A stretch of DNA of 64,000 bases. It comes from Pokkaliibacter plantistimulans (GTDB lineage: Bacteria; Pseudomonadota; Gammaproteobacteria; Pseudomonadales; Balneatricaceae). The position numbers and the translations under genes are program-made. The DNA lies in the NCBI RefSeq assembly GCF_003194385.1, contig NZ_LAPT01000020.1, forward strand, positions 38,699 through 102,698. Reading direction: 5' to 3'. A model generated the notes under the pieces. It was not told the origin of the DNA. It was given only the letters and a program-made list of their open reading frames with translations, and made no database searches. This document shows positions 1-8,954 of this stretch, piece after piece; within the stretch, counting starts at the first letter, position 1, and every line of letters starts with the position of its first letter.

Positions 1-420
1 CTTCAATGGCTCTACTGGCGGGCGCACCTCTCCGTCAACTGCTCCGAATCGTTTATACCAGCAGCCCACCACACTTATGTGGGGATGACGCAACATATAA
101 TTAACCTGTTCAGCAAACCTGTCAGGCATACAAATATCATCTGCATCCATGAATGCAACGAAATCCGCGGTCGCCTCTTTAAGCAAGACATTACGAGAGG
201 GAATAATTCCTATATTTCTTTCATTACGCAGAAGGCGAAATCTTCCATCATTGAGATAAGGCAAAATCTTTTTAACTGTCGAATCAGTGGAGCAATCATC
301 AAGAATCAATACGGAAAATTTTACATAGGTCTGCTTAAGCAGAGAGTCCAGGCAAGCCTCAATGTAATCTTCTGAATTAAAAACCGGCAGAAGCACTTGA
401 ACCAATGGTGATTCATTCAT
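1..420 (-). CDS. Glycosyltransferase family 2, partial (N-terminal 140 residues)
   Basis: Only the N-terminal part lies in the window; the frame is open to base 1. It starts at an ATG at 420 with MNESPLVQVLLPVFN and shows the GT-A nucleotide-binding fold of family 2: the LLPVFN first strand, LDDCSTDST at about residues 38-46, and the metal-binding MDADD at about 84-88. Such enzymes move a sugar from a nucleotide donor onto a glycan or lipid-linked acceptor in the cytoplasm. The start overlaps the end of the upstream glycosyltransferase by 8 bp, so translation is probably coupled. It is the last visible gene of the long minus-strand glycosylation cluster. Donor and acceptor cannot be told from the sequence. 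Confidence 0.85.
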   Translation of the reverse strand, partial: MNESPLVQVLLPVFNSEDYIEACLDSLLKQTYVKFSVLILDDCSTDSTVKKILPYLNDGRFRLLRNERNIGIIPSRNVLLKEATADFVAFMDADDICMPDRFAEQVNYMLRHPHISVVGCWYKRFGAVDGEVRPPVEPLK

Positions 421-1372
421 TAATGATGACTTCCCTTTCTTTTATAAAAAAGAACCTTTCTGGCATATTGACCAAGCACCTTACATCAGCCAATCGATTT
501 CTTTTAATACAAATATTCAGCCACTTTTCCTCAATCGCATACTCTCCATATCCAAACTTCCCTTGGTATGCAGTAATTAATTTATTAACCCATCGGGCAA
601 TAGCGGCCAGTTCCTGTCCAGTATCCTCAATGAGTGACCAGTGGCACAACCACTCATCCTCTGTTACAGAACCAGCCACAAACTCCACCAGGCGCCTGAC
701 GATTCTTTTATACTGGAACTGCTGCACATCCCTGTGCTTTTCACTCACCTGAGTATTGTGAATTCGATAATGGGTAAGCACTTTGGGAAGGTTAGCAAAT
801 CGAACATCAGGCCTCTCAATCATTACACGAGTCCAGAATTCGGCATCTTCAACATGAATATATGAAGAATCATACTTAAATTGTTCTAACAGTTCACGGC
901 GAACAACAATAGAGTTATTTGGCATACCATTATTTTTAAATAAAAGAAGCGCCTTTATAAAATCATTCTGCGCTCTATAGTGCCAAACCTCGTTTCGACC
1001 ACCAAACAATTTAATCCATGACCCTACGACATCAATCTCGGAATTGGCATCCAGATAATCACACTGCAATAACAGACGCTCCGGTACTGACCAGTCATCA
1101 GCATCCATACGGGCAATATATTTACTCTGGCAGATCTCTGGAGCTCTATTCAATATATTAATCAGCCCCATATTCTTCTTATTTTGAAGCAGCCTTACTC
1201 TGCGGTCTTTCTCCAGATAAGATCTGGCAATATCAACAGACTCGTCAGTTGAGCCATCATCAACGATAACAAGCTCAATATTTTGAAGTGTTTGATTGAG
1301 AATACTGTCAATACACTGATTCAGATAGGGTGCTGCATTAAACACAGGTAAAACAACAGAAACCTTAGGCAT
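413..1372 (-). CDS. Glycosyltransferase family 2
   Basis: About 319 residues, starting MPKVSVVLPVFNAAP. Motifs are VIVDDGSTDES near residues 35-45 and ARMDADDW near 90-97, the usual GT-A donor and metal sites of family 2. An in-frame TTG two codons earlier (1378) is possible, but the ATG puts the protein directly at its first strand. The start overlaps the end of glf by 8 bp. Downstream it overlaps the next glycosyltransferase in the same way. The DNA is visibly richer in A+T than the neighbouring glf, which suggests a different origin. The product most likely adds one sugar to the same surface or flagellin glycan. The sugar itself is not predictable. Confidence 0.88.
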   Translation of the reverse strand: MPKVSVVLPVFNAAPYLNQCIDSILNQTLQNIELVIVDDGSTDESVDIARSYLEKDRRVRLLQNKKNMGLINILNRAPEICQSKYIARMDADDWSVPERLLLQCDYLDANSEIDVVGSWIKLFGGRNEVWHYRAQNDFIKALLLFKNNGMPNNSIVVRRELLEQFKYDSSYIHVEDAEFWTRVMIERPDVRFANLPKVLTHYRIHNTQVSEKHRDVQQFQYKRIVRRLVEFVAGSVTEDEWLCHWSLIEDTGQELAAIARWVNKLITAYQGKFGYGEYAIEEKWLNICIKRNRLADVRCLVNMPERFFFIKEREVIINE

Positions 1373-2549
1373 ATTCAATTCTCAATCGATGATATGTCTC
1401 CAGTGCATTGGCCACGGCATCATCCATATCGAAATACTTGTACTGAGCCAAGCGCCCCAGACAGTGCAGCTGCGACATAGCTTGAGCACGCTCAGCGTAG
1501 TCTTTGAAGCGACGCTGCCCTTCCTCAGTAAAGACGGGATAATAGGGCTCATCTTCCGTCGTAGGGTCAAACTCCTTCGGGAACTCATAGACAACCGTGG
1601 TGGCCTGTGCAGCAGGCTCTGGTTTCATCAGATGACGAAACTCGGTGATGCGAGTGTACTCATGCTCGTTGGGGTAATTTACTGTCGTGGCAGGTTGCCA
1701 CCAGGACTGCCCTTTACGCTCAAAACTGAAACGCAGGGAGCGGTAACGAAGTGCGCCTTGATCGGCAGCAAAGAGCTGATCGATCATACCTGTGTATATC
1801 ACCTTACCCTTAAAGAGCGACTCCGCTCCTGCCTCACACCGATAAATGTGCTGGTGCTGCCAGTCAAAGCGCAACACTTCACTCATCGGTGTGTTCAGGC
1901 GCACCTCGATAGTGGGCTGATCAAGCATCGAGCGAAACATCGCGGTATAGCCTTCAGCAGGCAGCGCCTGCCAGGGGTCCGTGAAATACCGATCATCACG
2001 ACTGACAACGACGGGAACACGCGCTGTCACTGCAGGAGAAATTGCCTCGGGAGCCACCCCCCACTGTTTACTGGTGTAGTTCACAAAGGCTTTCTGATAG
2101 ATAAAATCCGCCAGCTCTGCCAAAAGCGGATCCGCTTCTTTACGCAGCTCAAGAATTGGCACCCGCGCCTCTTCACCAAATCGCGCGATCAGCGCATCAA
2201 TCATCAGCCGGGCTTTCTCTTCAGGAAAACATCGCTCAATACTGGTCAGATTGAAAGGAATCGGCACCAACTCGCCATCGATACTCGATAGCACACGGTG
2301 TTCGTAAGGCTGCCAGCGGGTGAAACTGGACAGATACTGCCAGACGTTTTCACGATCTGTATGAAAAAGGTGGGGGCCATATCGGTGAATACGAATGCCA
2401 TCAGCATCCAGCTCGTCAAAACAGTTACCACCAATATGGCCGCGCTGATCAATCACCAACACGCTCAGATCAAGCTGGCTGGCCATGCGTTCAGCAATGA
2501 CGGCACCGGAAATGCCAGCACCGACCACGATGACATCAAAGGGTTTCAT
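1365..2549 (-). CDS. glf: UDP-galactopyranose mutase
   Basis: Flavoenzyme of 394 residues that interconverts UDP-galactopyranose and UDP-galactofuranose, the donor for galactofuranose-containing glycans. The N-terminus has the FAD dinucleotide site VVGAGISGAVIAERMA, followed by DQRGHIGGNCFDE and the conserved GPHLFHT segment near residues 58-64. SKQWG (about 163), the Arg-rich FSFERKGQSWW stretch, and YEFP and LGRLAQYKYFDMD near the C-terminus are family hallmarks. It overlaps the upstream glycosyltransferase by ATGA (2546-2549) and the downstream one by 8 bp. Its position between glycosyltransferases implies that at least one of them handles galactofuranose (inference). Confidence 0.95.
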   Translation of the reverse strand: MKPFDVIVVGAGISGAVIAERMASQLDLSVLVIDQRGHIGGNCFDELDADGIRIHRYGPHLFHTDRENVWQYLSSFTRWQPYEHRVLSSIDGELVPIPFNLTSIERCFPEEKARLMIDALIARFGEEARVPILELRKEADPLLAELADFIYQKAFVNYTSKQWGVAPEAISPAVTARVPVVVSRDDRYFTDPWQALPAEGYTAMFRSMLDQPTIEVRLNTPMSEVLRFDWQHQHIYRCEAGAESLFKGKVIYTGMIDQLFAADQGALRYRSLRFSFERKGQSWWQPATTVNYPNEHEYTRITEFRHLMKPEPAAQATTVVYEFPKEFDPTTEDEPYYPVFTEEGQRRFKDYAERAQAMSQLHCLGRLAQYKYFDMDDAVANALETYHRLRIEYA

Positions 2550-3517
2550 TGGGTGCCTGCCTTTAAAAACCGACGAACGGCGTCCGCATCCTGACGATGC
2601 TCAAAAGCAAATCGATGGCGTGCATCGAAATACCAGTCCTGACTGGTCACTGGCAGTGTGGAACGAGCCCGCTCCAGCAACTCAACAAAGCGCACGTCGT
2701 CGTTACGGAACAGGAAATAAAGTGCTGCTGAGTAGTAATGATGTGCACGCCCTTTTGCCACCAGCAGCGCATCCACACCGTAATTGACAGCGTTGTCGCA
2801 GGCACGAATCAGATCTGCCAGAGACTGTTCACGACGTGCAGAGGAGCGAGAGGTCTGGGCACCAAAACTGTTGGCATGAGCACGGTAGCGGCCCAATACC
2901 TCAGGAATAAAATCCAGAGTGCCGCCCCCCAGACAAAGGATCAGGATATGCCAGGGGTGATCAAGAATGATCTTGCAGCCTTCATCAATAGCATCTGCAA
3001 GGTTCGGGTGACGGCGAAACATGATGGAGCTGGCATTCACAGAGGCACCGTAGCTAATCAGCTGCTCCACTCCGGCGACATTCGACAGATACCTGGCGTT
3101 GTAATAATCAGCGGTGAAATGCTTGATAAAGCGTCCGCTTTCATCATCAAACATTTCGGATTCGTGGTAACACAGGCTGCAACTGGGGTGCCTGTCGAGA
3201 TAGTCAGCCTGTAGCTGCAGTTTGCCCGGGAGCGCAAGGTCATCGCCATCAAGGTAGGCCAGATACTCTCCGGAGGCCAACGACAGCAACCGTTTCTGGG
3301 TTTTGGCCAGCCCCTGATTTTGCTCATTGTGATACACCTTGAGACGCGGCTCGCGTGAAGCCAGCTCAAGCATCAGTGCATAGGAGTTATCTGGTGAACA
3401 GTCATCGACGGCAATGACTTCAAAGTCAAAATCCGTTTCCTGCGCCAGCAAACTTTCCAGACAGGGAAGCACAAAACGCTCAAGATTGTAGACCGGCACC
3501 AGCACACTGACTTTCAT
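2546..3517 (-). CDS. Glycosyltransferase family 2
   Basis: About 323 residues beginning MKVSVLVPVYNLERF. It carries IAVDDCSPDNS (about 36-46), the metal site LDGDD near residue 90, and a C-terminal half unlike those of the other two glycosyltransferases, including a Trp- and His-rich stretch (HPWHILILCLGGG). A GTG at 3529 is an alternative start, but it abuts an AGGAG that sits 11 bases before the ATG at 3517, so the ATG is preferred. The stop overlaps the glf start (ATGA). A gap of about 40 bp separates it from the LuxC-like gene. Substrate unknown. Confidence 0.87.
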   Translation of the reverse strand: MKVSVLVPVYNLERFVLPCLESLLAQETDFDFEVIAVDDCSPDNSYALMLELASREPRLKVYHNEQNQGLAKTQKRLLSLASGEYLAYLDGDDLALPGKLQLQADYLDRHPSCSLCYHESEMFDDESGRFIKHFTADYYNARYLSNVAGVEQLISYGASVNASSIMFRRHPNLADAIDEGCKIILDHPWHILILCLGGGTLDFIPEVLGRYRAHANSFGAQTSRSSARREQSLADLIRACDNAVNYGVDALLVAKGRAHHYYSAALYFLFRNDDVRFVELLERARSTLPVTSQDWYFDARHRFAFEHRQDADAVRRFLKAGTQ

Positions 3518-3556
3518 CTTTCTTATCACTCCTGCTGCAAATCTCTGGCGCTATAT

Positions 3557-4741
3557 TCAGCGAAGCTGTCTTACCAGTTGCTGAATCAAATTGCTCCCAT
3601 CCCAGATAGGATCAAATACCAGTGCCTGCCCCAAAGGCTCAATCCGATCCAGCCCGGCGGCTGCATGGCTGACAGCCCAGGCCACCAGCTCATCCCGCTG
3701 GAAACCATAGAATCCCAGGGTCTGATGATGAGGCCGTAGCTCAGGCAGCAGCATGGATAAACTGTCAATCTGCCACTCGAACAGGACACCCTGTGCCGGA
3801 TGGCCCTGCTCTTGTGAAAGATTCAATCCATCCACGGGAACCGTAACGAAGCGACCTTGCTGCTGGCTGGCGACCATCAATGCCCCATCCAAAGCTAACT
3901 GTTGCAAGCCAATCAGGCGCTCCATGGCACCGGCTTCACTCAGTTGATAACGGCGGGCTGCCGCACTTTCTTTAGGCTGTGACCGTATGAAGGTATTCAC
4001 GCCCTTCCAGAAACATTGCTTCGCTTCGCTGACAGCAGCAGGTGTGCCCAGCCAGATCAGTGTCCGGGGCGAGGTGCAGCCTTGCTGTTCAAACTCCAGC
4101 GTGTCACGAACGAAGCGCCCGGCCCAATCGCCGTCTCTATCAGCGAGAATGGCGGCAGCATTGAGCAGGCACAGAGAATGTTTGTGGCCAAAAGCCAGAT
4201 CCTGACAATGAGGGGCCTTAGGCAGGCTAGCCAGTTTTAGCAGGGTCTGATCACTCCCCCAGAATATGCGCATGTCTGCAGCGGTCAGACACTTCAGCCA
4301 TTCGGGATCCTCATATTCACAACGCAGCAAGACCAGCCGACTCAAGACGTCAGCGTATTGCGGCTGCTGCCTTAACCCCTCCAGCAGCATCAGCAGCTCA
4401 CCTTCATCTTCTCCCCTTCGTGAAGACAGCCTGACCACCACCACATTGCCTAGCCACAGTGCCAGCAGCGCAACATAAATGAATAAGGTGTCGACATTGC
4501 CGGGAGCGATCTGCACGACACGACCTCGTGGCCGGATATTTTGCACAGCGTGCAACTGCATCTGTTTAAGATGAGCAGGCCGTAGCCAAAATCCCAGTGC
4601 CGCCAATGGCGCGCTCTGACTATGCAGGCATGACCGCCCCAGCATCTCCAGCAAGGCAGTCGAGTCAGAATGAAAGGGAGTGGCTGGAGCTAGTCGCTGC
4701 AACAGCTCATTGCCAGCTTGCCAGGGGAATACAATCTGCAT
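3557..4741 (-). CDS. LuxC-like acyl-CoA/acyl-protein reductase
   Basis: A 394-residue protein of the LuxC fatty-acyl reductase family, an aldehyde-dehydrogenase-like fold that reduces an enzyme-bound acyl thioester to an aldehyde with NADPH. Supporting blocks are VVQIAPGNVDT (about 75-85), a likely nucleotide-binding WLGNVVVVRLSSRRGEDEG, FWGSD (about 160) and FEQQGCTSPRTLIW, where Cys222 is the expected acyl-accepting nucleophile. LuxC proteins are usually longer, around 480 residues. The ATG at 4741, 19 bp after the upstream LuxE-like gene, was chosen; the frame stays open upstream but would overlap luxE. The classical partner LuxE is adjacent, but there is no luciferase and no LuxD thioesterase. 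The context suggests a role in acyl chemistry for a sugar, not light production (inference). Confidence 0.82.
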   Translation of the reverse strand: MQIVFPWQAGNELLQRLAPATPFHSDSTALLEMLGRSCLHSQSAPLAALGFWLRPAHLKQMQLHAVQNIRPRGRVVQIAPGNVDTLFIYVALLALWLGNVVVVRLSSRRGEDEGELLMLLEGLRQQPQYADVLSRLVLLRCEYEDPEWLKCLTAADMRIFWGSDQTLLKLASLPKAPHCQDLAFGHKHSLCLLNAAAILADRDGDWAGRFVRDTLEFEQQGCTSPRTLIWLGTPAAVSEAKQCFWKGVNTFIRSQPKESAAARRYQLSEAGAMERLIGLQQLALDGALMVASQQQGRFVTVPVDGLNLSQEQGHPAQGVLFEWQIDSLSMLLPELRPHHQTLGFYGFQRDELVAWAVSHAAAGLDRIEPLGQALVFDPIWDGSNLIQQLVRQLR

Positions 4742-4760
4742 AGGGGCTCTCAACTGGTGC

Positions 4761-5879
4761 TCAACCGTTGCGCTGCGGTATTGGCAGAACTGAGGGGATA
4801 TGGCCAGCCATCTTCGGTTCAACCGTATCACTGCAACCACGCAACTCTGCACGGGGAATACGTCCATTGACGGAAAAATAACGCCCTTTACGGCCACAAG
4901 GGCAATCATCCTCACCCAGCAATGTGCCACGATCCTCAGTCAACAAGGCATGACCGGGATAGCTGCGGGGCAATGCCGACAGCACTTCGATTACACCCGT
5001 TTGCCCCACGCCCAGTACGTGACCATTGACGATGTCACGGATCACTACATCGGCAAAAACCGGCGTATGCAGATGCCCCTGTTCACATTCGACAAACACC
5101 GAACCAACCTGCTCTACCATGCCATAGAAATTGTGCACCCGATGAACACCCAGCGTTTGCGCAACCGCATTTTTGAAAGTCGGGTTGTCTACAGCCAGAT
5201 CTTGCAGCTTTTTCCAGCCACCGCTGTGTATTAATACCCCCTCGTTAAAGGGCAGTGTTTTTTGCTGAAGCTGCAAAGCCTGAATCAGTTGCCACACCAT
5301 AAAGGTGAAGCCAAAGCACAGCACTGGCTTCCCGCGCCACTTATCAAAAAATGCGTCAAGCACATCCCAGTTCGGGCTCAGGTCTTCATGTAAGGCATAG
5401 ACCGGCTGGCGTCCGAAAATCAGCATGCCCTGAATGCCTGCTCCTCGTGCCGAGAACTGCTGACGATCTGTAATGACACCAGGGTGATCGATAATCAGCA
5501 TCGGCAGCCGCTCTCTACCCAGCCAGGACTGCATAATGCGCACAAGCGCGCGCGATTGCAGCGATGCCGTGAGCTTATCCAGATAGATGCGGGAGAGTTG
5601 CTGCGAAGTGGTTCCCGAAGAGGTCAGCACGCGGAAGACGTCTTCATCCGCAATACTCTGCAGACGATTGTGCTTGAACAGTCTTACCGCCAGTGGATAC
5701 AAGTCCTCTCTGGCCTGAACCTCAAGAGCCACCCGCTGGCTGTCCAGCAAACGCTGGTAAGGCAGGCAATGTTCATGGTGCAGCCGGGTCAGCGCATTGA
5801 GCTGCCGCATCAGCCACAGCTGTTTCTCTGTGGCCGCCCATTCATACACCGGCAAGTCCAGCTCAAGCTCCATGCTCAT
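4761..5879 (-). CDS. LuxE-like acyl-protein synthetase
   Basis: A 372-residue LuxE-family protein. LuxE activates a carboxylic acid with ATP as acyl-AMP, takes it onto its own cysteine and passes it to LuxC. Visible are the adenylation loop RVLTSSGTTSQQLSRI (about 86-101), the GFTFMVWQL segment, the NFYGMVEQVGSVF block and a C-terminal CPCGRKGRYF...GRIPRAELRGCSD, where the final Cys is a candidate acyl-transfer residue. The start codon overlaps the stop of the adenylating ligase upstream (ATGA), so the two are probably translated together. The natural substrate cannot be read from sequence; a short hydroxy or keto acid, or an acyl-ACP, is plausible here. Confidence 0.82.
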   Translation of the reverse strand: MSMELELDLPVYEWAATEKQLWLMRQLNALTRLHHEHCLPYQRLLDSQRVALEVQAREDLYPLAVRLFKHNRLQSIADEDVFRVLTSSGTTSQQLSRIYLDKLTASLQSRALVRIMQSWLGRERLPMLIIDHPGVITDRQQFSARGAGIQGMLIFGRQPVYALHEDLSPNWDVLDAFFDKWRGKPVLCFGFTFMVWQLIQALQLQQKTLPFNEGVLIHSGGWKKLQDLAVDNPTFKNAVAQTLGVHRVHNFYGMVEQVGSVFVECEQGHLHTPVFADVVIRDIVNGHVLGVGQTGVIEVLSALPRSYPGHALLTEDRGTLLGEDDCPCGRKGRYFSVNGRIPRAELRGCSDTVEPKMAGHIPSVLPIPQRNG

Positions 5880-7309
5880 AGTGGCGCACCCCTTGAAGGA
5901 GTGTCATCTGAATCGAAGCAGGATTGCAGAAGCACATAGTTGATCTTACCTGCCTCAGTCACAGGCAGCTCTTCAAGTACTTTTACCTGCACCACACTTG
6001 GATGGACTCCCAGATACTGGCTGGCTGACTGCTGCAACGCATCAGCAGCGATGCCCTTACCTGCCACAGCAATACACAGCTGCTGATCCTGACCGCAGCA
6101 GGCAATATGTTCGACACCCAGTGTATTGGTAGCCGCCCACTGCTGCCGTAGTCGTTGCTCTACTTCATCCAGACTGGTTCGCACACCAAATAGTTTGATA
6201 AAGCGCTTTTTACGCCCAACGATGTAGTACAGGCCACGACTGTTACGACAGGCGATATCACCTGTCGATAGTGCCGGCGTCTCGTTACCACGCATCAGGT
6301 CATCACGACCACTGGCATAGCCCATCATCACATTAGACCCCTGATAGATAAGCTCCCCGGGCTGATCGGCTGCGGTAATTTCAGCGCCGTCTTCATCCTG
6401 AAGCTGCAGTCGCCCATCAGGAATAGCGATACCAATACACTGAGGAAACTCCAACACCATTTCTGCTGGCAGATAACTTATGCGGGCGGTCGCTTCCGTT
6501 TGACCGTACATAGGAATGAAGCACTTACCATTGTTGCGGCTCCATTCAGCCCAGGCTTGTACCTTGTCAGTGGCCAGTCGCCCACCGGCCTGAGTCAGGG
6601 TGGTTAGGGCAGGTAAATCCATACGTTGAAAGCGCAGTCGCTCCAGCATCTCGTAGTGATAGGGGACACCGGACAGGCTGGTGGCCTGCTGCTCACGACA
6701 GAACTGCCAGAATCGACGCTCCATCATGGAATCAGCTGTCAGCAGCACGGTGGCTCCTACCAGAAGATGAGAGTTGATGACCGACAACCCATAGGAATAG
6801 GACATAGGCAAATGAGCCAGCGGTCGCTCATGGGGGGTCAGCTGGAGATAGCTGGCGATGCTGCGGGCATTCGCATGAATGTTGGTATAACTCAGACGCA
6901 CCTGCTTGGGTGAGCCGGTACTACCGGATGTTGACAACAGCACGGCAAGCTCAGGGTGAACCGGCGCCCCCCTGGCTACATTGGACTGCAATGAGATGAG
7001 TTTGCCCGCTTTCCATAACCAGTCTGGCTGATAACAGGTGATCAGGTCGTCAAGGCGATCGGCAGCGATGGTGGCAGGTTGCAACATTACTGCCCTGCCC
7101 GTCCGCAACGCAGCAAGATAGACAATCAGACTTGCCGGGGAATTGTCTGTAACCAGCAGAACCAGTTCCTTGCGCTCCGTTGGCGGGAAAATGGCGTCAG
7201 TCTCGCTAGCCAGTTGTTGATAGGTCAGCCTTTCTCCCTCAGCGCTGATCACAGCAACATTCGAGTGAAATTGTGACCAGTTGGCATCAAGCGTCTGGGA
7301 GACGGTCAT
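5876..7309 (-). CDS. AMP-forming acyl ligase (ANL superfamily)
   Basis: A 477-residue acyl-CoA/acyl-ACP ligase-type adenylating enzyme. It has the P-loop STSGSTGSPKQVRLS (about 128-142), the YGQTEATARI motif, STGDIA with the ribose-binding Asp, the hinge GRKKRFIKLFGVR, and a C-terminal PVTEAGKINY carrying the catalytic Lys. The length is slightly under the usual 500-550 residues. It probably activates an acid as an adenylate and loads it onto the carrier protein encoded just upstream (8134-8361), in the manner of DltA-like or MbtM-like ligases (inference). Both ends share ATGA overlaps with the neighbouring genes. It is part of the acyl cassette inserted between the pse genes and the glycosyltransferases. 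Confidence 0.85.
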   Translation of the reverse strand: MTVSQTLDANWSQFHSNVAVISAEGERLTYQQLASETDAIFPPTERKELVLLVTDNSPASLIVYLAALRTGRAVMLQPATIAADRLDDLITCYQPDWLWKAGKLISLQSNVARGAPVHPELAVLLSTSGSTGSPKQVRLSYTNIHANARSIASYLQLTPHERPLAHLPMSYSYGLSVINSHLLVGATVLLTADSMMERRFWQFCREQQATSLSGVPYHYEMLERLRFQRMDLPALTTLTQAGGRLATDKVQAWAEWSRNNGKCFIPMYGQTEATARISYLPAEMVLEFPQCIGIAIPDGRLQLQDEDGAEITAADQPGELIYQGSNVMMGYASGRDDLMRGNETPALSTGDIACRNSRGLYYIVGRKKRFIKLFGVRTSLDEVEQRLRQQWAATNTLGVEHIACCGQDQQLCIAVAGKGIAADALQQSASQYLGVHPSVVQVKVLEELPVTEAGKINYVLLQSCFDSDDTPSRGAPL

Positions 7310-8073
7310 ATCAGCATTCCCCCATCAACGCCGATGATCTGACCGGTCACATAACTGGACAAATCACTGGCAAGAAACAGTGCCACCTTTGCTACTTCGT
7401 CTGCACTGCCAATTCGCCCCATGGCAATACTGTCGAGACGTTGCTGAAAGCGTTCTTCACCGATCGAATGCGCCATCGCCGTATCAATAAAACCCGGCGC
7501 AATCGCATTGACGCGAATATTGCTACTCGCCAGCTCCTTCGCCAGGGATTGGGTGATGCCAATGACGGCCGCCTTACTACCGCCGTACACCGCCTGGCCG
7601 CTATTGCCGACCCGGCCAATAATGGAACTGAGATTGATAATGCTGCCATGACCCGCACGCTGCATCATGCGTACGGCATACTGACTACAGTAAAGGGTGC
7701 TGAATGTGTTGGCCGCGAAGGTTTGCTGTATCTGACGCTGGGTGACCATGCCGAGCAGCGCATCATCCAGCACACCTGCATTGTTCACCAGTACATCCAG
7801 TGTCTTGGACTGGCTGAAGAGCTGACGAAAACCGGCCTTGACCTGCTGTTCATCAGCGACGTCGAAAATCAGGGGTGAGCAGCTGACGCCATAACGCTGG
7901 TTGAGGAGTTCTGCCAGAGCACTGACAGATGGCCCATCCCTCCCGTTCAACCAGAGCGTAGCACCGGCACTGGCGAATCGTTCAGCAATGGCCGCACCAA
8001 TGCCTCTGGCTGCACCGGTAATCAGCACCTTCTGACCCGAGAGCATGCCTGATACGGAGGACGCAGTATTCAT
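7306..8073 (-). CDS. SDR oxidoreductase, FabG-like 3-oxoacyl-ACP reductase
   Basis: Classical short-chain dehydrogenase of 255 residues. It has the NAD(P)-binding TGAARGIG near the N-terminus, NNAG, and the catalytic Ser-Tyr-Lys set in NLSSIIGRVGNSGQAVYGGSK, followed by RVNAIAPGFIDTAM. This pattern is typical of FabG-type 3-oxoacyl-ACP reductases. The ATG at 8073 is preferred because TGAGG lies 6 bases ahead of it; a GTG at 8085 is possible but lies upstream of that site. The acyl carrier protein gene lies 60 bp upstream. Its likely job is to reduce a 3-ketoacyl group on that carrier to a 3-hydroxyacyl group, possibly for N-acylation of a glycan sugar (inference). It could also act on a nucleotide sugar. 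Confidence 0.85.
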   Translation of the reverse strand: MNTASSVSGMLSGQKVLITGAARGIGAAIAERFASAGATLWLNGRDGPSVSALAELLNQRYGVSCSPLIFDVADEQQVKAGFRQLFSQSKTLDVLVNNAGVLDDALLGMVTQRQIQQTFAANTFSTLYCSQYAVRMMQRAGHGSIINLSSIIGRVGNSGQAVYGGSKAAVIGITQSLAKELASSNIRVNAIAPGFIDTAMAHSIGEERFQQRLDSIAMGRIGSADEVAKVALFLASDLSSYVTGQIIGVDGGMLI

Positions 8074-8133
8074 GGTATACCTCACAATTCAGGCCAGCGC
8101 GTCAGCTACACCCCACTTGAACTCAGTACGTTT

Positions 8134-8361
8134 TCAGCACTGCACATCATACTTGGCGAGAATCTGTCGGGCCTTCGCAACAGAACTCATGTCAATGATG
8201 TCATCGGTATCCAGCATCACACCGAACTCATCTTCCATACGGGCAATCAACAACATATGCGCCGTTGAATCCCATTGCGGGATGGACTGATAGGTCAGAT
8301 CGTCATGGACCAGATCAACAGCCACACCCAAGCTTTCTGCAAACAACTGTTCCAGTGTCAT
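8134..8361 (-). CDS. Acyl carrier protein
   Basis: A 75-residue acidic protein with the carrier-protein signature QWDSTAHMLLIARMEDEFGV, where Ser32 is the phosphopantetheine attachment site. It is a dedicated carrier, not the housekeeping AcpP: the residues around the serine are divergent (WDS in place of the usual DSLD), and it sits among glycan genes. GGTGAGAG lies directly ahead of the ATG. It is expected to hold the acyl group handled by the reductase and ligase downstream. Confidence 0.85.
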   Translation of the reverse strand: MTLEQLFAESLGVAVDLVHDDLTYQSIPQWDSTAHMLLIARMEDEFGVMLDTDDIIDMSSVAKARQILAKYDVQC

Positions 8362-8391
8362 CTCTCACCGCCCAAGAAAAAATCATTAAAA

Positions 8392-8928
8392 TCAATAACG
8401 TATAAAACGAGCAATCTTAGCACGCGCAGCCAGATATGGCTCCTGCTCAAGCATATAGAGACTCAGCCCTGCCTCGTTACCGTCATAACGGATATACCCC
8501 GATGCTTCATGAAAGCGCACTGAAGCGGTGTTTTCGTCGAATATCTTGCCATACAGGCGCTGCATACCCAGCTGTTCAAACGCCAGATCATTGAGGGCAA
8601 AGGCCACGCAAAACGGCAGGATATTGTTGCGGTAGTGATCGGGGTAGATGTACATCCCCGGCTCACAGCTGCGCTGCTGCATGTCGATAGCCGTCAACGA
8701 TGCGACACCTATGGGCTCTCCGCGAAAGCGAGCCAACATGTAGCACTGGTTGCTCGATTGACGCATACGTATGAACCAGGCTTGCTGCATCGCTTCCGTA
8801 ATGTAAGTCTGATCCAGCATCAGACTGGCAATCTTGGGATCATTCCGCCACTGACGCACCATTTCGATCTCATCACTCTGCAATGAGGTCAGGTCGATGC
8901 CGTAGCGATTAAAGTGAATATCATCCAT
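8392..8928 (-). CDS. GNAT acetyltransferase, PseH-like
   Basis: A 178-residue Gcn5-related acyltransferase. The N-terminal EMVRQWRNDPKIASLML resembles the start of PseH, the enzyme that acetylates the 4-amino group of the UDP-altrosamine intermediate of pseudaminic acid synthesis. ARFRGEPIGVASL and the later FEQLGMQRLYGKIFDENTAS are typical GNAT strand and acetyl-CoA-binding segments. It follows pseG by 26 bp, and no other candidate PseH lies in the window. Given the acyl carrier cassette immediately downstream, it could transfer something other than acetyl. The PseH role is an assignment from context plus family. Confidence 0.72.
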   Translation of the reverse strand: MDDIHFNRYGIDLTSLQSDEIEMVRQWRNDPKIASLMLDQTYITEAMQQAWFIRMRQSSNQCYMLARFRGEPIGVASLTAIDMQQRSCEPGMYIYPDHYRNNILPFCVAFALNDLAFEQLGMQRLYGKIFDENTASVRFHEASGYIRYDGNEAGLSLYMLEQEPYLAARAKIARFIRY

Positions 8929-8954
8929 ACATCGGACCTAGTCTGATCAAACTA

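Noticed and set aside
4761..5879. Bioluminescence operon
   Set aside because: LuxE- and LuxC-like genes are present, but luxA, luxB and luxD are not, and the neighbours are sugar genes.
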